From Schizochytrium sp. CCTCC M209059 (taxonomy: Eukaryota; Sar; Bigyra; Thraustochytrida; Thraustochytriidae): a stretch of DNA of 37,894 nt. Location of the stretch: positions 654,075 to 691,968 of the forward strand of contig KN805381.1 of NCBI GenBank assembly GCA_000818945.1, given 5' to 3'. Below are positions 25,282 through 33,966 of the stretch, piece by piece. The notes under the pieces are model-generated. The model was not told the origin of the DNA, made no database searches, and was given only the letters and a program-made list of their open reading frames with translations. How positions within the stretch are numbered: position 1 is the first letter of the stretch; the number at the start of each line of letters is the position of its first letter. A program made the position numbers and the translations under genes.

Positions 25282-25768
25282 GTGTTCTCGTCATCTTCTT
25301 CAATCGATGTTTCATGTTTTTCTATCTTTGTTGCTATGCTTTGTTAACTTTTCTCTTTTTCATTCCGACGAAGACGCTACGCTACGTTCGCTGCCCTCTC
25401 TCTCGGATCGCACGGCTTCTCCTCGATAAAAAAACATGGAAAGAGTATCGCCCATCTGCAGGAAGTGGAATCTTCGAGGACAAGAGTCAACGCCGCCGTG
25501 GGTTGTAGGAAGGAAAAGGAAATGAATGAGGTCAAACCTGTGATGGTGTTGTGTATAGTCGCGAGGTCAGAAATGTCAATCAGCACAGACACTTGCGTTT
25601 CGTGATCAGATTCTACAAACAATAAAAAACAATCTCAAAGTCGACCCTTTTCTGCGCACTGCACTGCCCCAGCGTGCTAGGCAAGACGACGTGGCATCAT
25701 TCTTTTGTGAAAAAGCTAAAGGCTGCTTCCCTTTTTCGAACGTCTGTTTCACTGTCAGTCCGCTTTTT
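25282..25768. other. Convergent intergenic region
   Basis: This lies between the 3' ends of the tweety-like gene (+) and the LRR gene (-). It is T-rich and lower in GC than the coding regions. No gene or RNA is recognised. Confidence 0.45.
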
Positions 25769-27133
25769 TTATTCAATCCAACGACCTCCCTTTTGCGCAC
25801 ACTGCTCCGAAAGGGTCGAGACCACGCGTGCCGTCTCGGGGTCAGCGCGATCAAGCGTCTGCGCGTTTCCAGATACGTTGGCCCGGGAAAGATTGACGAG
25901 GTCGGTGAGATCGGCCGGGAGCTTGGTGAGCTGGTTGGAAGGAAGAAAGAGCGTCTCTAGCGCGACGCACTTGCCCAAGTTACTCTCGGCAATATCGACG
26001 AGCTTGTTGGAGCCAAGTTTGAGGATCTTGAGACTCCGCAAGGCGGAACAGTCGGCGAGTGCCGACAGCTCGTTGGAGGTTGCATCGAGCGTCTGAAGCC
26101 CCGAGCACTGAAGCAACGAAAGAGGCAAAGCCGTCAACCTGTTGGTCGACAGATCGACGGACTCGAGACCGTCGCAGCCGACGAGAGCGTCGTTGGGAAT
26201 CTCGGCGAGCTGATTGCGGTTGAGTTGCAATTGACGCAGCTTGGGCATGCCCCCAAAATCGTTGAGCATAACAATGGTATTCCAGGAGAGCGCTAAGCGC
26301 TCGAGGTTGATCCAACGCTTGGTGCTGGGCAGCGTCTTGAGCTTGTTGCCGCCGAGGTTCAGGTCGACGAGCGCCTCGATTTCAGCGAGAGCCGCAGGAA
26401 TCTTGATGAGCTTGTTGTTGAAGAGGTTGAGCTCGGACAGCTGAGCGCAGCCCCCAATGGAATCGGGAAGCTTGGTGAGCGCATTTTTGAAGAGAAGGAA
26501 TGTCTGTAGCGACGTCAGATTGCCCAGGTTCTCCGGAAGTGCCGTGAGGCAATTCTCCGAGACGTCGAGGGTTTCGAGGGCCGACAGCGCGCAAATCTCG
26601 TCAGGAAGGGTCTCGAGGGCGTTTTCGCTCAGGTCGAGCGAGGTGAGACCCGTCAGCGTGCTGATGGCGGCAGGTATTTCCTTGAGGCCATTCTTTTTCA
26701 GCGAGAGGTCGGTAATTTTGGAACCGAGCGCCAAGACGGGGCTGGGCAGCTCGGTGAGCGCCGGGAGCCGGAACGCATGCAGCGCACCAACAACCTCGTT
26801 CGAGTCGCGGTCCGCGAGGCTAAGGTTCAGTGTGGTTCCAACAGCCGTCTGTGCATTTACGAGCTCGTCCGTGTCGGTGGGCGCGGCACCACCGGCAGCT
26901 TCAACAATTGCGACGAAAGCGCATGCGGCATCGTGCAAAGCTTTGCGTCTTGCTTTCCATGCTTGCACATCGAGGTCGTCGGGAAGAGCCTTTTCGAGGA
27001 TGGGTTTGCACCATCTTTCGCAGGCTGGGTCTTCCTCGATGAGGTCCGAAAGCTTGCCGCACAAGGTCTGCAGCACCGCGGGGTCTTCGGTGTCCTCGAG
27101 GAGCTCTGCCGCTCCGCTCGCTCCATTGCCCAT
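25769..27133 (-). CDS. Leucine-rich repeat protein, putatively N-myristoylated
   Basis: Protein of 454 aa. It begins MGNGASG, a good N-myristoylation context at Gly2, suggesting membrane attachment. An alpha-helical, Cys-containing N-terminal region (about 10-100) I do not recognise is followed by roughly 13 LRRs of about 23 residues (for example LTSLDLSENALETLPDEICA) from about residue 125 to 430. The repeats are of the short 'typical/SDS22-Shoc2' kind. There is no kinase, GTPase or other enzymatic domain, so it is likely a scaffold. Closest general resemblance is to Shoc2/LRRC-type proteins. The first ATG of the frame is used because it creates the myristoylation motif. Confidence 0.8.
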   Translation of the reverse strand: MGNGASGAAELLEDTEDPAVLQTLCGKLSDLIEEDPACERWCKPILEKALPDDLDVQAWKARRKALHDAACAFVAIVEAAGGAAPTDTDELVNAQTAVGTTLNLSLADRDSNEVVGALHAFRLPALTELPSPVLALGSKITDLSLKKNGLKEIPAAISTLTGLTSLDLSENALETLPDEICALSALETLDVSENCLTALPENLGNLTSLQTFLLFKNALTKLPDSIGGCAQLSELNLFNNKLIKIPAALAEIEALVDLNLGGNKLKTLPSTKRWINLERLALSWNTIVMLNDFGGMPKLRQLQLNRNQLAEIPNDALVGCDGLESVDLSTNRLTALPLSLLQCSGLQTLDATSNELSALADCSALRSLKILKLGSNKLVDIAESNLGKCVALETLFLPSNQLTKLPADLTDLVNLSRANVSGNAQTLDRADPETARVVSTLSEQCAQKGGRWIE

Positions 27134-27977
27134 GGTGTTGTCGTTGCAGACGGTCCAGCCTCTGGATCAGCGCACGAGTATGGGGCTTGAAACAAAAAGG
27201 CTTTGTTGTTGGTATTGACGGGCTTTTGTCATGCCCGCCCGTGACCTGGACAAAAAAAGGATTGGTGAGGGCATGAAAAGAGAGTGGACTCGGCGCGGAC
27301 GCGAGAAGTGGCCCCCCTCACTGTAACTTGGATTTTCTAACTTGTCTCCCAATTATTTTTCTTTTTAACAAAAATTGGCCTCATGCGGCCTTTGCGTAGA
27401 CTAGCATTGTATAGCTGTGCGTAGCTTTGGTCCGCTGCTCGCGCCCTCTTGGCGTGCAGGTCCCGCGACGGCGCCGGCGCCGCGGAGAGGTGTGTGCGTG
27501 CAGAACTTCCACTACGCAGCGAGCACATAGCAAGCAAGCTGTGCTGCAAGCAGTCGACGTTTGTTTCTGCGGGCCTCCGAGCAAAACAGGCGCAGTGACT
27601 GACTCTTTCTGACAGTGTAAGCCTGACAGCTGGGCGCTCCGACTCCGCGTCTGAGCCGGGCGTAACGGATCAATAGGCCGCGTCCCAGGGGCGATTAGGC
27701 CAGTTCGAGATTTGGGCCGAGAGAGGCCCCTTCGTCAGTTCGCGCGGGCCTTGCGAGGCGAGCGACTCGGGGCTGGCGAGCAGTGACGGCGCAGCAAAGC
27801 GGGTGTATCTTACTCGCGCGTCGGCCCGGATCGAGGCGAGGCGCAGGCTCGCGCCGGAGCAATCCGTCGTCGACTGCGAGCCCCGGCCGCGCGAAGAGCT
27901 TTGGTCGTCGTCAAAACCAGAACGAGCAGAAGAAGAAGAAGAAGAAGAAGAAGAAGAAGAGACGAGGGAAGAGGAAG
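27134..27977. promoter_or_regulatory. Divergent promoter region of LRR and MpaB-like genes
   Basis: About 0.85 kb lies between two divergent start codons. I see no TATA box. A (GAA)n tract at 27929-27961 ends 16 bp before the MpaB-like ATG and forms part of its presumed 5'UTR. ORFs in the interval have no family resemblance. Confidence 0.4.
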
Positions 27978-29150
27978 ATGCCAAGTCTGAGGTTGGCGCT
28001 CCCAATGCGCGAGACGTGGCGAAGGGCGATCGGAATTGTGGCTGCCGGCGGGGCCGTAGTGTTCTTGCTCGACTGCAAACATGCGTACGATGTGATGCAG
28101 GAGCGCTACGAAGCGAGCGAAAAGCCATGCGATCCGAAAGAGGTGGCGGCGGTGGAAATGTTTTACACGGAGGCTTCGCTCGAAGAGCAGCTGGTGGACA
28201 ATGCGACGCACGAGGCGCAGGCAGAAGCGACTCAAGCGCGTGCCGACGAGGAACATGACGAAGCCCTGTATAAAATTCTCCGTGAGAGCGTCATTTTTGC
28301 GGCCGGAGGTCGGGCTGCCATGATGCAGCTGGCCCACCCGTATGTGGCGCAGGGGATTTCGCAGCACTCAAATTTAAAGAACGGCGTCCAGGAGCGCTTC
28401 TTTCGCACATTCAAGTACATGTTTGCCATGCAATACGGAACGCCTGAAGAGGCGGCGCGCGCATCGCGCATTGTGCGCAAGCTACACAATGGCGTGCGCG
28501 GCGAGCTGGAAGAGGACGTGGGGCTCTTTTCCAAGGGTCACAAGTATGACGCGGCGCACGCGCACGCGCTCTTGTGGGTGTATTTGACACTAGCGGAGAG
28601 TTCGATTTACATTTACGAGCTCTTGGTGGAGCGACTGAGCGAGGAAGCCAAGGACGCCTTTGTGGCGTCGAACAATCGATTTGCGGCGCGTTTCTTTGCG
28701 GTTCCAGAGACATTGCTGCCGGTGAATGCGGCAGCACTTGACGCAATGGTGAACGCAATGGTCCATTCCAAGGTCTTGGCGGTTGGCGGCACGGCGAGTC
28801 GCATTGACTCGTTTCTCTGGGCTCCACCAAAAGCCCGGTTCTGGCCCCTCATGGCGTTGACACGCTGGGTATCTTTGTGCCAACTTCCGCCTCGGCTCGG
28901 AGAGGCATTTGGCGGGCGTAAGATTGGTCGAATGGAGCGCATGCGCGCTGCTTTGGTCCTTGGCTACGTTCGATTCACGTACCGTCTGATGCCGCCCTCG
29001 TTTCGCTGGCTGACGGCGTACCTTGCGCAAGAGGAGCGTTATGGCAAGACGCAATCTCCGGCCGCAAAGTATCTCTCGCAGGTTTCTGCACGTGTTGCCA
29101 ATCTAGGACTTGACGCCCTGATGCCTCCGCGCGCTCAGGGTCAACTTTAA
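27978..29150 (+). CDS. MpaB/DUF2236-family putative oxygenase with N-terminal anchor
   Basis: Protein of 390 aa related to the DUF2236 family (ER-bound oxygenase MpaB and rubber oxygenase catalytic domain), whose studied members are haem-dependent oxygenases. The family core starts near residue 100: a Gly-rich turn and the hallmark MMQLAHPYVAQGISQHS (115-131; H120 and H130), followed by RFFRTFKYMFAMQYGTPEEA and VRKLHNGVRG (H170). HALLWVYLTLAESSIYIYEL near nt 28565 matches the second conserved block. A hydrophobic segment at about 17-32 could anchor the protein in a membrane, as in MpaB. Substrate is unknown. The ATG at 27978 follows the (GAA)n tract; the longer upstream frame is Arg/Lys-rich repeat sequence. 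No biosynthetic cluster surrounds it. Confidence 0.75.
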   Translation: MPSLRLALPMRETWRRAIGIVAAGGAVVFLLDCKHAYDVMQERYEASEKPCDPKEVAAVEMFYTEASLEEQLVDNATHEAQAEATQARADEEHDEALYKILRESVIFAAGGRAAMMQLAHPYVAQGISQHSNLKNGVQERFFRTFKYMFAMQYGTPEEAARASRIVRKLHNGVRGELEEDVGLFSKGHKYDAAHAHALLWVYLTLAESSIYIYELLVERLSEEAKDAFVASNNRFAARFFAVPETLLPVNAAALDAMVNAMVHSKVLAVGGTASRIDSFLWAPPKARFWPLMALTRWVSLCQLPPRLGEAFGGRKIGRMERMRAALVLGYVRFTYRLMPPSFRWLTAYLAQEERYGKTQSPAAKYLSQVSARVANLGLDALMPPRAQGQL

Positions 29151-29313
29151 GATTTTGTTTTCTGTTTTCGTGATGATGCCAATGTAAAGACAACCGAAAG
29201 AGAGATTGGAAAAATTGAGAGAGAGGAAGAGAGAGAGAGCGCGAAGAGATGCGGCACAGGAAAGAAACACTTTACTTGCATTTTATTAAGGGAAAGGGAA
29301 AAGAAATATCGTT

Positions 29314-29335
29314 GCAAGCAAGCATGAAAGCATAA

Positions 29336-29398
<63 letters not shown>

Positions 29399-29399
29399 A

Positions 29400-29430
<31 letters not shown>

Positions 29431-29431
29431 A

Positions 29432-29462
<31 letters not shown>

Positions 29463-29463
29463 A

Positions 29464-29494
<31 letters not shown>

Positions 29495-29495
29495 A

Positions 29496-29526
<31 letters not shown>

Positions 29527-29527
29527 A

Positions 29528-29558
<31 letters not shown>

Positions 29559-29559
29559 A

Positions 29560-29590
<31 letters not shown>

Positions 29591-29591
29591 A

Positions 29592-29622
<31 letters not shown>

Positions 29623-29623
29623 A

Positions 29624-29654
<31 letters not shown>

Positions 29655-29655
29655 A

Positions 29656-29686
<31 letters not shown>

Positions 29687-29687
29687 A

Positions 29688-29718
<31 letters not shown>

Positions 29719-29719
29719 A

Positions 29720-29750
<31 letters not shown>

Positions 29751-29751
29751 A

Positions 29752-29782
<31 letters not shown>

Positions 29783-29783
29783 A

Positions 29784-29814
<31 letters not shown>

Positions 29815-29815
29815 A

Positions 29816-29846
<31 letters not shown>

Positions 29847-29847
29847 A

Positions 29848-29878
<31 letters not shown>

Positions 29879-29879
29879 A

Positions 29880-29910
<31 letters not shown>

Positions 29911-29911
29911 A

Positions 29912-29942
<31 letters not shown>

Positions 29943-29943
29943 A

Positions 29944-29974
<31 letters not shown>

Positions 29975-29975
29975 A

Positions 29976-30006
<31 letters not shown>

Positions 30007-30007
30007 A

Positions 30008-30038
<31 letters not shown>

Positions 30039-30039
30039 A

Positions 30040-30081
<42 letters not shown>

Positions 30082-30193
30082 AAAAGCAGAAAAGCAAGCA
30101 GAAAAGCATAAAAGCATAAAAGCAAGCATAAAAGCAAGCGTAAAAGCATAAAAGCATAAAAGCAAGCAAGCAAGCAAGCAAGCATAAAAGCAT
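29314..30193. repeat. AAGC satellite with 32-bp higher-order period
   Basis: The core (about 29336-30080) is tandem aagc. In it a variant tetramer giving gaaag recurs exactly every 32 bp, from 29398 to 30038: 21 occurrences with no visible departure. Edges are degraded (agcataaaagc, gcagaaaagc variants at 29323-29337 and 30081-30190). The array fills the gap between the convergent 3' ends of the MpaB-like and cytochrome b5 genes. Long minus-strand ORFs (Leu-Leu-Ala-Cys repeats) arise in every frame simply because the unit has no stop codon and are not genes. Confidence 0.95.
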
Positions 30194-30444
30194 GCATATG
30201 CTTGGCTTCGGCGTAACATGACAAAGGATTGGTGTGCAATTTTCAAAGATGGGTTACTGAATTCGTTAATGGCAGTTGAGACGCACAAGCGAATACGTAC
30301 AGGACGGGATTGGATTGGATTCGATTCTTTTGTTTGTTGGTGTTGTGTTCACGGGAATAAAAAGAATCGCCAGATCAGACAAAGAGGCGAAAGTGCAGAG
30401 CTGTGTGAGTGTGTGAGTGAGTGCTCGTAGACGGATTCTAAGAT
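30194..30444. other. 3' flank of cytochrome b5 gene
   Basis: Short unique sequence follows the satellite. A gattggattggattcgattc repeat lies near 30307-30326 and a gtgag-rich stretch at about 30403-30422. No gene is recognised. Confidence 0.4.
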
Positions 30445-30900
30445 TTACTTCTTCTTGCGGAGCAAAAAGTAGGCTGCTGCAGCACCAGCAGCGACGGCGG
30501 CTCCAGCCATGATCATGACGCTACCATTATCGTTGCCTGAGTCGGCGCTCTTTGGTTTGCCAGTGTCGTACTTGATCTCGACGGATGCGTTGTTAGAAGC
30601 TGTGACGGTGGTCTTGATGGCTGCCGCATCACCAGAGGGTGCCGGGGCGACGACATCGGATGTGGAGCCCTCCAAGTCGCCAATGTAGTACTCATCAAAC
30701 ATATCGTAGGCCTCCTCGGAGTGACCGGTATCCTCAAAGTCCTCGGTGCAGTCCATGCCGGCGAGGTCGGTGATGATCTCTACGCCACCGGGGTGGTCGT
30801 CAAGGTACTCGGAGACGTCGTAGACCTTGCCCTTGAAGATGACCCAGCAGTCCTTCTCGCTGGTGTGCTTGGCGACCTCCTCCTGCGTGAACGTAGGCAT
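30445..30900 (-). CDS. Tail-anchored cytochrome b5
   Basis: Electron carrier of 151 aa. The cytochrome b5 haem-binding domain spans about 3-78: TQEEVAKHTSEKDCWVIF, DDHPGGVEII with axial ligand His36, and DTGHSEEA with axial ligand His60. A Ser/Ala/Thr-rich linker (79-124) leads to one transmembrane helix (about 125-147) and a terminal Arg-Lys-Lys-Lys, typical of tail-anchored ER or outer-mitochondrial cytochromes b5. In the ER these donate electrons to fatty-acid desaturases, elongase partners and P450s; which target applies here is not shown. Start and length fit the family. Confidence 0.93.
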   Translation of the reverse strand: MPTFTQEEVAKHTSEKDCWVIFKGKVYDVSEYLDDHPGGVEIITDLAGMDCTEDFEDTGHSEEAYDMFDEYYIGDLEGSTSDVVAPAPSGDAAAIKTTVTASNNASVEIKYDTGKPKSADSGNDNGSVMIMAGAAVAAGAAAAYFLLRKKK

Positions 30901-31860
30901 CTTGTCTTTTTTTGTGTTTCCCGGTCTCGGTTAGACAACCTCCGTCTGTCTGCTTTCTAACGCGTGTGCGTGCGTGCGAGCGAGCGAGCGCGCGTGCGTG
31001 CGTGCGTGCGGCTGGCTGGCTGGCTAGCTAGCTAGCTTGCTTGCTGATTGACTCGGTGCGATGCGGTGCTCGAGGTTGCGGGTTTGCTTTGCCGGGCGCG
31101 CCGCGCAGGCGGTCTGAACCCGGCCTGGCCCTCCTCCTCCTTGCTCCCTCCTCCTTTCTCCCTCCCTGCTCGCCCCCTTTCTTCCTCCTCCCTGCCGCCT
31201 CCGTCTGTTTGCGTCAGTGCGTCTATTTGCGCGAGAGCGCGCCAGCACCGGCGCCCGCCACCTCTCCCGTGGCCCGTCCCTCGCGGCCGCTGCTGGAAGC
31301 CAAGCCGCGAGGCGCCGCGACGCGCAGCAGCGCAGCAGCGCAGCAGCGCAGCGCCCGCTCTGCCCGCCGTCGACGCAGCGCCTCGCGGCGGGTACGTCCC
31401 GCGGAGGGAGGGAGAAAGGGAGAAAGGGAGAAAGGGAGAAAGGGAGGGAGGGAGGGAGGGAGGGAGGGAGGGCCGCGGTTAGGTCTCCGCGTGGCGCGGC
31501 GTGGCGTGTCGGACTCGGACGCAGGCAGGAGAAGGGCGTCCAGAGGCGACCCCGAGGGGGCAGGGGACGATGGCGACCGCCGAGGACGCGTGTTTGCGCA
31601 GTGCACGTGCGCGGAATGCGCCACGGAGCGCGAGAAGGCGATCGAGCGGAGGCCGCGTGCAGCGCAGGCGAGAGGAGGGCGGCAGGGAGCGCGAGATCGA
31701 TCGGGGCGTGGAGGCCGGCACGGCGAGAGGTAGGGCGGGGCTGGAAAGGGGGCCAGGGAGGGCGGCGTGCGGGGCCTGGTTTCTGCAGCAGCGCAGCGCG
31801 CTCGGAGTGATCAATTGGATCAGACAGATGTTCTCTGCTCGGCATGCAGTTGCCGATTGA

Positions 31861-31930
<70 letters not shown>

Positions 31931-32196
31931 TGTGCGCCAAGAAGGAAAAGAAGAAGAAGAAGAAGAAGAAGAAGAAGAGGATGAAAATGTAGGCCTGACA
32001 GTGAAGGCCAATCAATGGGTACATACTACATACTACCGTGAGGGGGGAAGGGCGTTGTTTGGGTCGCCATTCGTTCGTCATGGTGCTGGCTGGCGTCGCT
32101 AGATCTGTCTTCTTGTTGTCACAACTCAAGAAGACGCCAAGCCAAAGCCATCTGGAGCTCCTTCCCCAACATCCTGGACAGTCACTTCATCCACAC
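30901..32196. other. Low-complexity region upstream of cytochrome b5
   Basis: No convincing gene lies in these 1.3 kb, although several Arg/Ala-rich ORFs exist on both strands. Contents: (GCGT)n/(GCGA)n and ggct/agct/gctt runs at about 30961-31044, a pyrimidine-rich block at 31127-31200, a purine tract (gggagaaa and ggga repeats) at about 31404-31471, a (GCTT)n array at 31861-31931 and a (GAA)n-like tract at about 31946-31980. The first part is presumably the cytochrome b5 promoter and 5'UTR. Confidence 0.5.
31861..31931. repeat. (GCTT)n array, reverse complement of the AAGC satellite motif
   Basis: About 17 uninterrupted gctt units, without the 32-bp variant seen in the larger array. Its orientation is opposite to the AAGC satellite on the other side of the cytochrome b5 gene. 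Confidence 0.9.
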
Positions 32197-32216
32197 AAAA
32201 AAAAAAACAAAAAAAA
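32197..32216 (-). terminator. Pol III terminator of tRNA-Pro copy 1
   Basis: Plus-strand A runs at 32197-32207 and 32209-32216 read as T11 and T8 on the minus strand. They begin two bases after the tRNA 3' end, as expected for RNA polymerase III termination. Confidence 0.75.
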
Positions 32217-32217
32217 T

Positions 32218-32341
32218 GGCGCGAAGAGGGAATCGAACCCTCGACCTCCTCCAATCACTAGGATTGAACTTTTATGAGAACCCGGTAGTTAAACCGGCTA
32301 ATCCACCCGAAGGAGGAATCATGCCACTAGACCATTCGCGC
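32218..32341 (-). tRNA. tRNA-Pro(CGG) with 52-nt intron, copy 1
   Basis: A complete cloverleaf folds on the minus strand: acceptor GCGCGAA/TTCGCGC, A box TGGTCTAGTGG, anticodon stem CCTCC/GGAGG with loop TTCGGG-T, variable loop AGGTC, T arm GAGGG-TTCGATT-CCCTC (B box) and discriminator C. The anticodon is CGG, reading CCG proline codons. A 52-nt intron (32254-32305) interrupts the anticodon loop after position 37, the canonical site. It contains a CCGGT/ACCGG hairpin and a CCG that could pair with the anticodon. The mature tRNA is 72 nt. CCA is not fully encoded. Confidence 0.93.
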
Positions 32342-33084
32342 TTGAGTGAGACGGGGCAGAGCCGCATCCACGGAAAAGCGCTGTCCAGCCCAACGAGATC
32401 GAAAAGCCGTGCGTACGCGAGAGAATAGCGCAAGCGGACGCTTTCGATACGCGCGATCACGGAACGATCTTGTGCTTTGACATGCTGTATACTTTGTTTA
32501 CCGAGGCATTGCGATGTGATTTGGATACATTTGCTTCTTCTCGCGTCATTCATTGTGTCATCACGCGTGAACCGGTCTTTCCCGTAGAGCGATGCCAACT
32601 GTTTCCTCTCCATCAAATCATGTAGAAAAAGGGTTAAGCTCGTTCTGGCCATCTGTTACTGACTTCTTTCGAGCGGACTAGAAATGGAACACTTGCAGCG
32701 CGCCAACCGAGTTGTCTGTCTCTCCATCCTTTGCAAAAAGAACTTGAAGGGAAACAAAAGGAACGAGACCCGCCGAAAACGTCTCACCGGAAGGTGCATG
32801 GACAGAAGGCCGTATCTACTTTTGCATAGTGTTGCTCCGGAGAAAAGGCTGATCCCCATGCTCAAACTCAAAAAAAAAAGAAAAGTTGGTCTCAAAGCCT
32901 TGTAAGGCTCATTTTCGCAATCACATTGCGAAGACCAAACAAACGAACGAACGAACAATGCATGGCTTGCCATTACTCTCTCTCTAGCAGACTATACAAA
33001 AAAATAATGTAAACATGCGAGACATTTACGCAAGTCAATCGCTTTCACCAAAACAGCTTGCTTGCATATCATCTTTAAAAGATG
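32342..33084. other. Spacer between the tRNA-Pro genes
   Basis: About 0.75 kb with no recognised gene. It is less GC-rich than the coding regions. ORFs on both strands show no family features. An aacg(a)-type run (aaacgaacgaacgaac) lies at about 32940-32956. Confidence 0.45.
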
Positions 33085-33093
33085 AAAAAAAAA
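33085..33093 (-). terminator. Pol III terminator of tRNA-Pro copy 2
   Basis: A nine-base A run on the plus strand reads as T9 on the minus strand, six bases beyond the tRNA 3' end. Confidence 0.75.
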
Positions 33094-33098
33094 GAGTT

Positions 33099-33222
33099 GG
33101 CGCGAAGAGGGAATCGAACCCTCGACCTCCTCCAATCACTAGGATTGAACTTTTATGAGAACCCGGTAGTTAAACCGGTTAATCCACCCGAAGGAGGAAT
33201 CATGCCACTAGACCATTCGCGC
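33099..33222 (-). tRNA. tRNA-Pro(CGG) with 52-nt intron, copy 2
   Basis: Second copy, offset 881 bp from the first. All exon bases are identical, and the intron (33135-33186) differs by one base (plus-strand ccggtt versus ccggct). Flanks are unrelated beyond a few bases, so the duplication is either short and recent or maintained by gene conversion. The anticodon is CGG and the intron follows position 37, as in copy 1. Confidence 0.93.
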
Positions 33223-33268
33223 TTGCGAGCTTCCTGTGCTCTTGGGTGAGTGAGATGCTACAGACACA

Positions 33269-33274
33269 TATAAA
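33269..33274 (+). promoter_or_regulatory. Candidate TATA box for glutaredoxin
   Basis: tataaa (context acatataaacccc) lies 270 bp before the glutaredoxin ATG, in the 0.3-kb divergent interval shared with tRNA-Pro copy 2. Confidence 0.35.
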
Positions 33275-33543
33275 CCCCTTGGCACAAAAGTGACGCTGAG
33301 CAGAGCGGACGGCGGCGGTGAAGCGAGACAGTGAGACCAGCTCAGCCTGCTGCTGCATGCCGGCTCGGCCTGAGGCGGTGGTCGTCGGTCCCGAAATCAC
33401 GAACGACCTGTGCATCGCCTTGACAGTAAGTCAAGTTAGTCACAGCGTCATCGTTGTCGACGCCGCGCAGTGAAGCGGAGCCGCAGCCGCACCGACAGCG
33501 ACACCTTGCAAAGCGGAAAGGAAAGAAAGCGACAGTTCCGACG

Positions 33544-33966
33544 ATGCTAGCGGCGACGACACTACGCGCGACGGCCGCGCGGCAGGTGCGTCTGGCGCCA
33601 CGGGGCGTGGCGACCCGGACCCTGTCAAGCGCGTCGGCCAGGGCAAAGGTGGCGCGCGCGATCGAGTCCAACGACGGTGTCCTCATGTACAGCAAGTCCT
33701 TTTGCTCGTTCTCGCACGGCGCAAAGGAGGTCTTTCGCAGCGCCGGCATTGACGTCACCGTGCACGAGCTCGACGAAGAACCCGACGGCGTCGAAGTACA
33801 AAAGGCTCTTTTTGAGGAAACCGGTCAACGCACCGTGCCCAATATCTTCATCGGCAAGGCTCACGTCGGTGGCTACTCCGAGCTCATGGAAGGCGTCAAG
33901 GACGGGCACGTGCATGACTTGCTCGAGGTCGTCGGCATCAAGAGCTCCTTGGGCAGCGTTAGGTGA
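33544..33966 (+). CDS. Glutaredoxin with CSFS active site, probably mitochondrial
   Basis: Thioredoxin-fold protein of 140 aa. The first ~40 residues are Arg/Ala/Ser/Thr-rich without acidic residues (RQVRLAPRGVATRTLSSASARAK), a typical mitochondrial presequence. The glutaredoxin domain follows: VLMYSKSFCSFSHGAK with active-site Cys54-Ser-Phe-Ser57, then TVPNIFIGKAHVGGYSEL with the cis-Pro (Pro99) and the glutathione-binding GG (109-110). The second active-site cysteine of dithiol glutaredoxins (CPYC) is replaced by serine, and the CGFS motif of classic monothiol iron-sulfur glutaredoxins is absent. It should therefore act only by a monothiol mechanism or in Fe-S/glutathione binding. The start is the first ATG in the frame and begins the presequence. 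Confidence 0.88.
   Translation: MLAATTLRATAARQVRLAPRGVATRTLSSASARAKVARAIESNDGVLMYSKSFCSFSHGAKEVFRSAGIDVTVHELDEEPDGVEVQKALFEETGQRTVPNIFIGKAHVGGYSELMEGVKDGHVHDLLEVVGIKSSLGSVR

Noticed and set aside
29336..30080. CRISPR-like array
   Set aside because: The 32-bp period comes from a tetranucleotide satellite without spacers, and the window is eukaryotic.
29147..30288. Three overlapping 317-348-aa minus-strand ORFs rich in Leu-Ala-Cys
   Set aside because: They are translations of the AAGC satellite, which has no stop codon in any frame; no unique coding sequence supports them.
31024..31845. 273-aa minus-strand ORF and overlapping plus-strand ORFs
   Set aside because: They are Pro/Ser/Arg-rich translations of GC-rich simple sequence, open in several frames at once, with no domain.
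32272..32652. 126-aa minus-strand ORF
   Set aside because: It runs through the tRNA-Pro gene and shows no family features.
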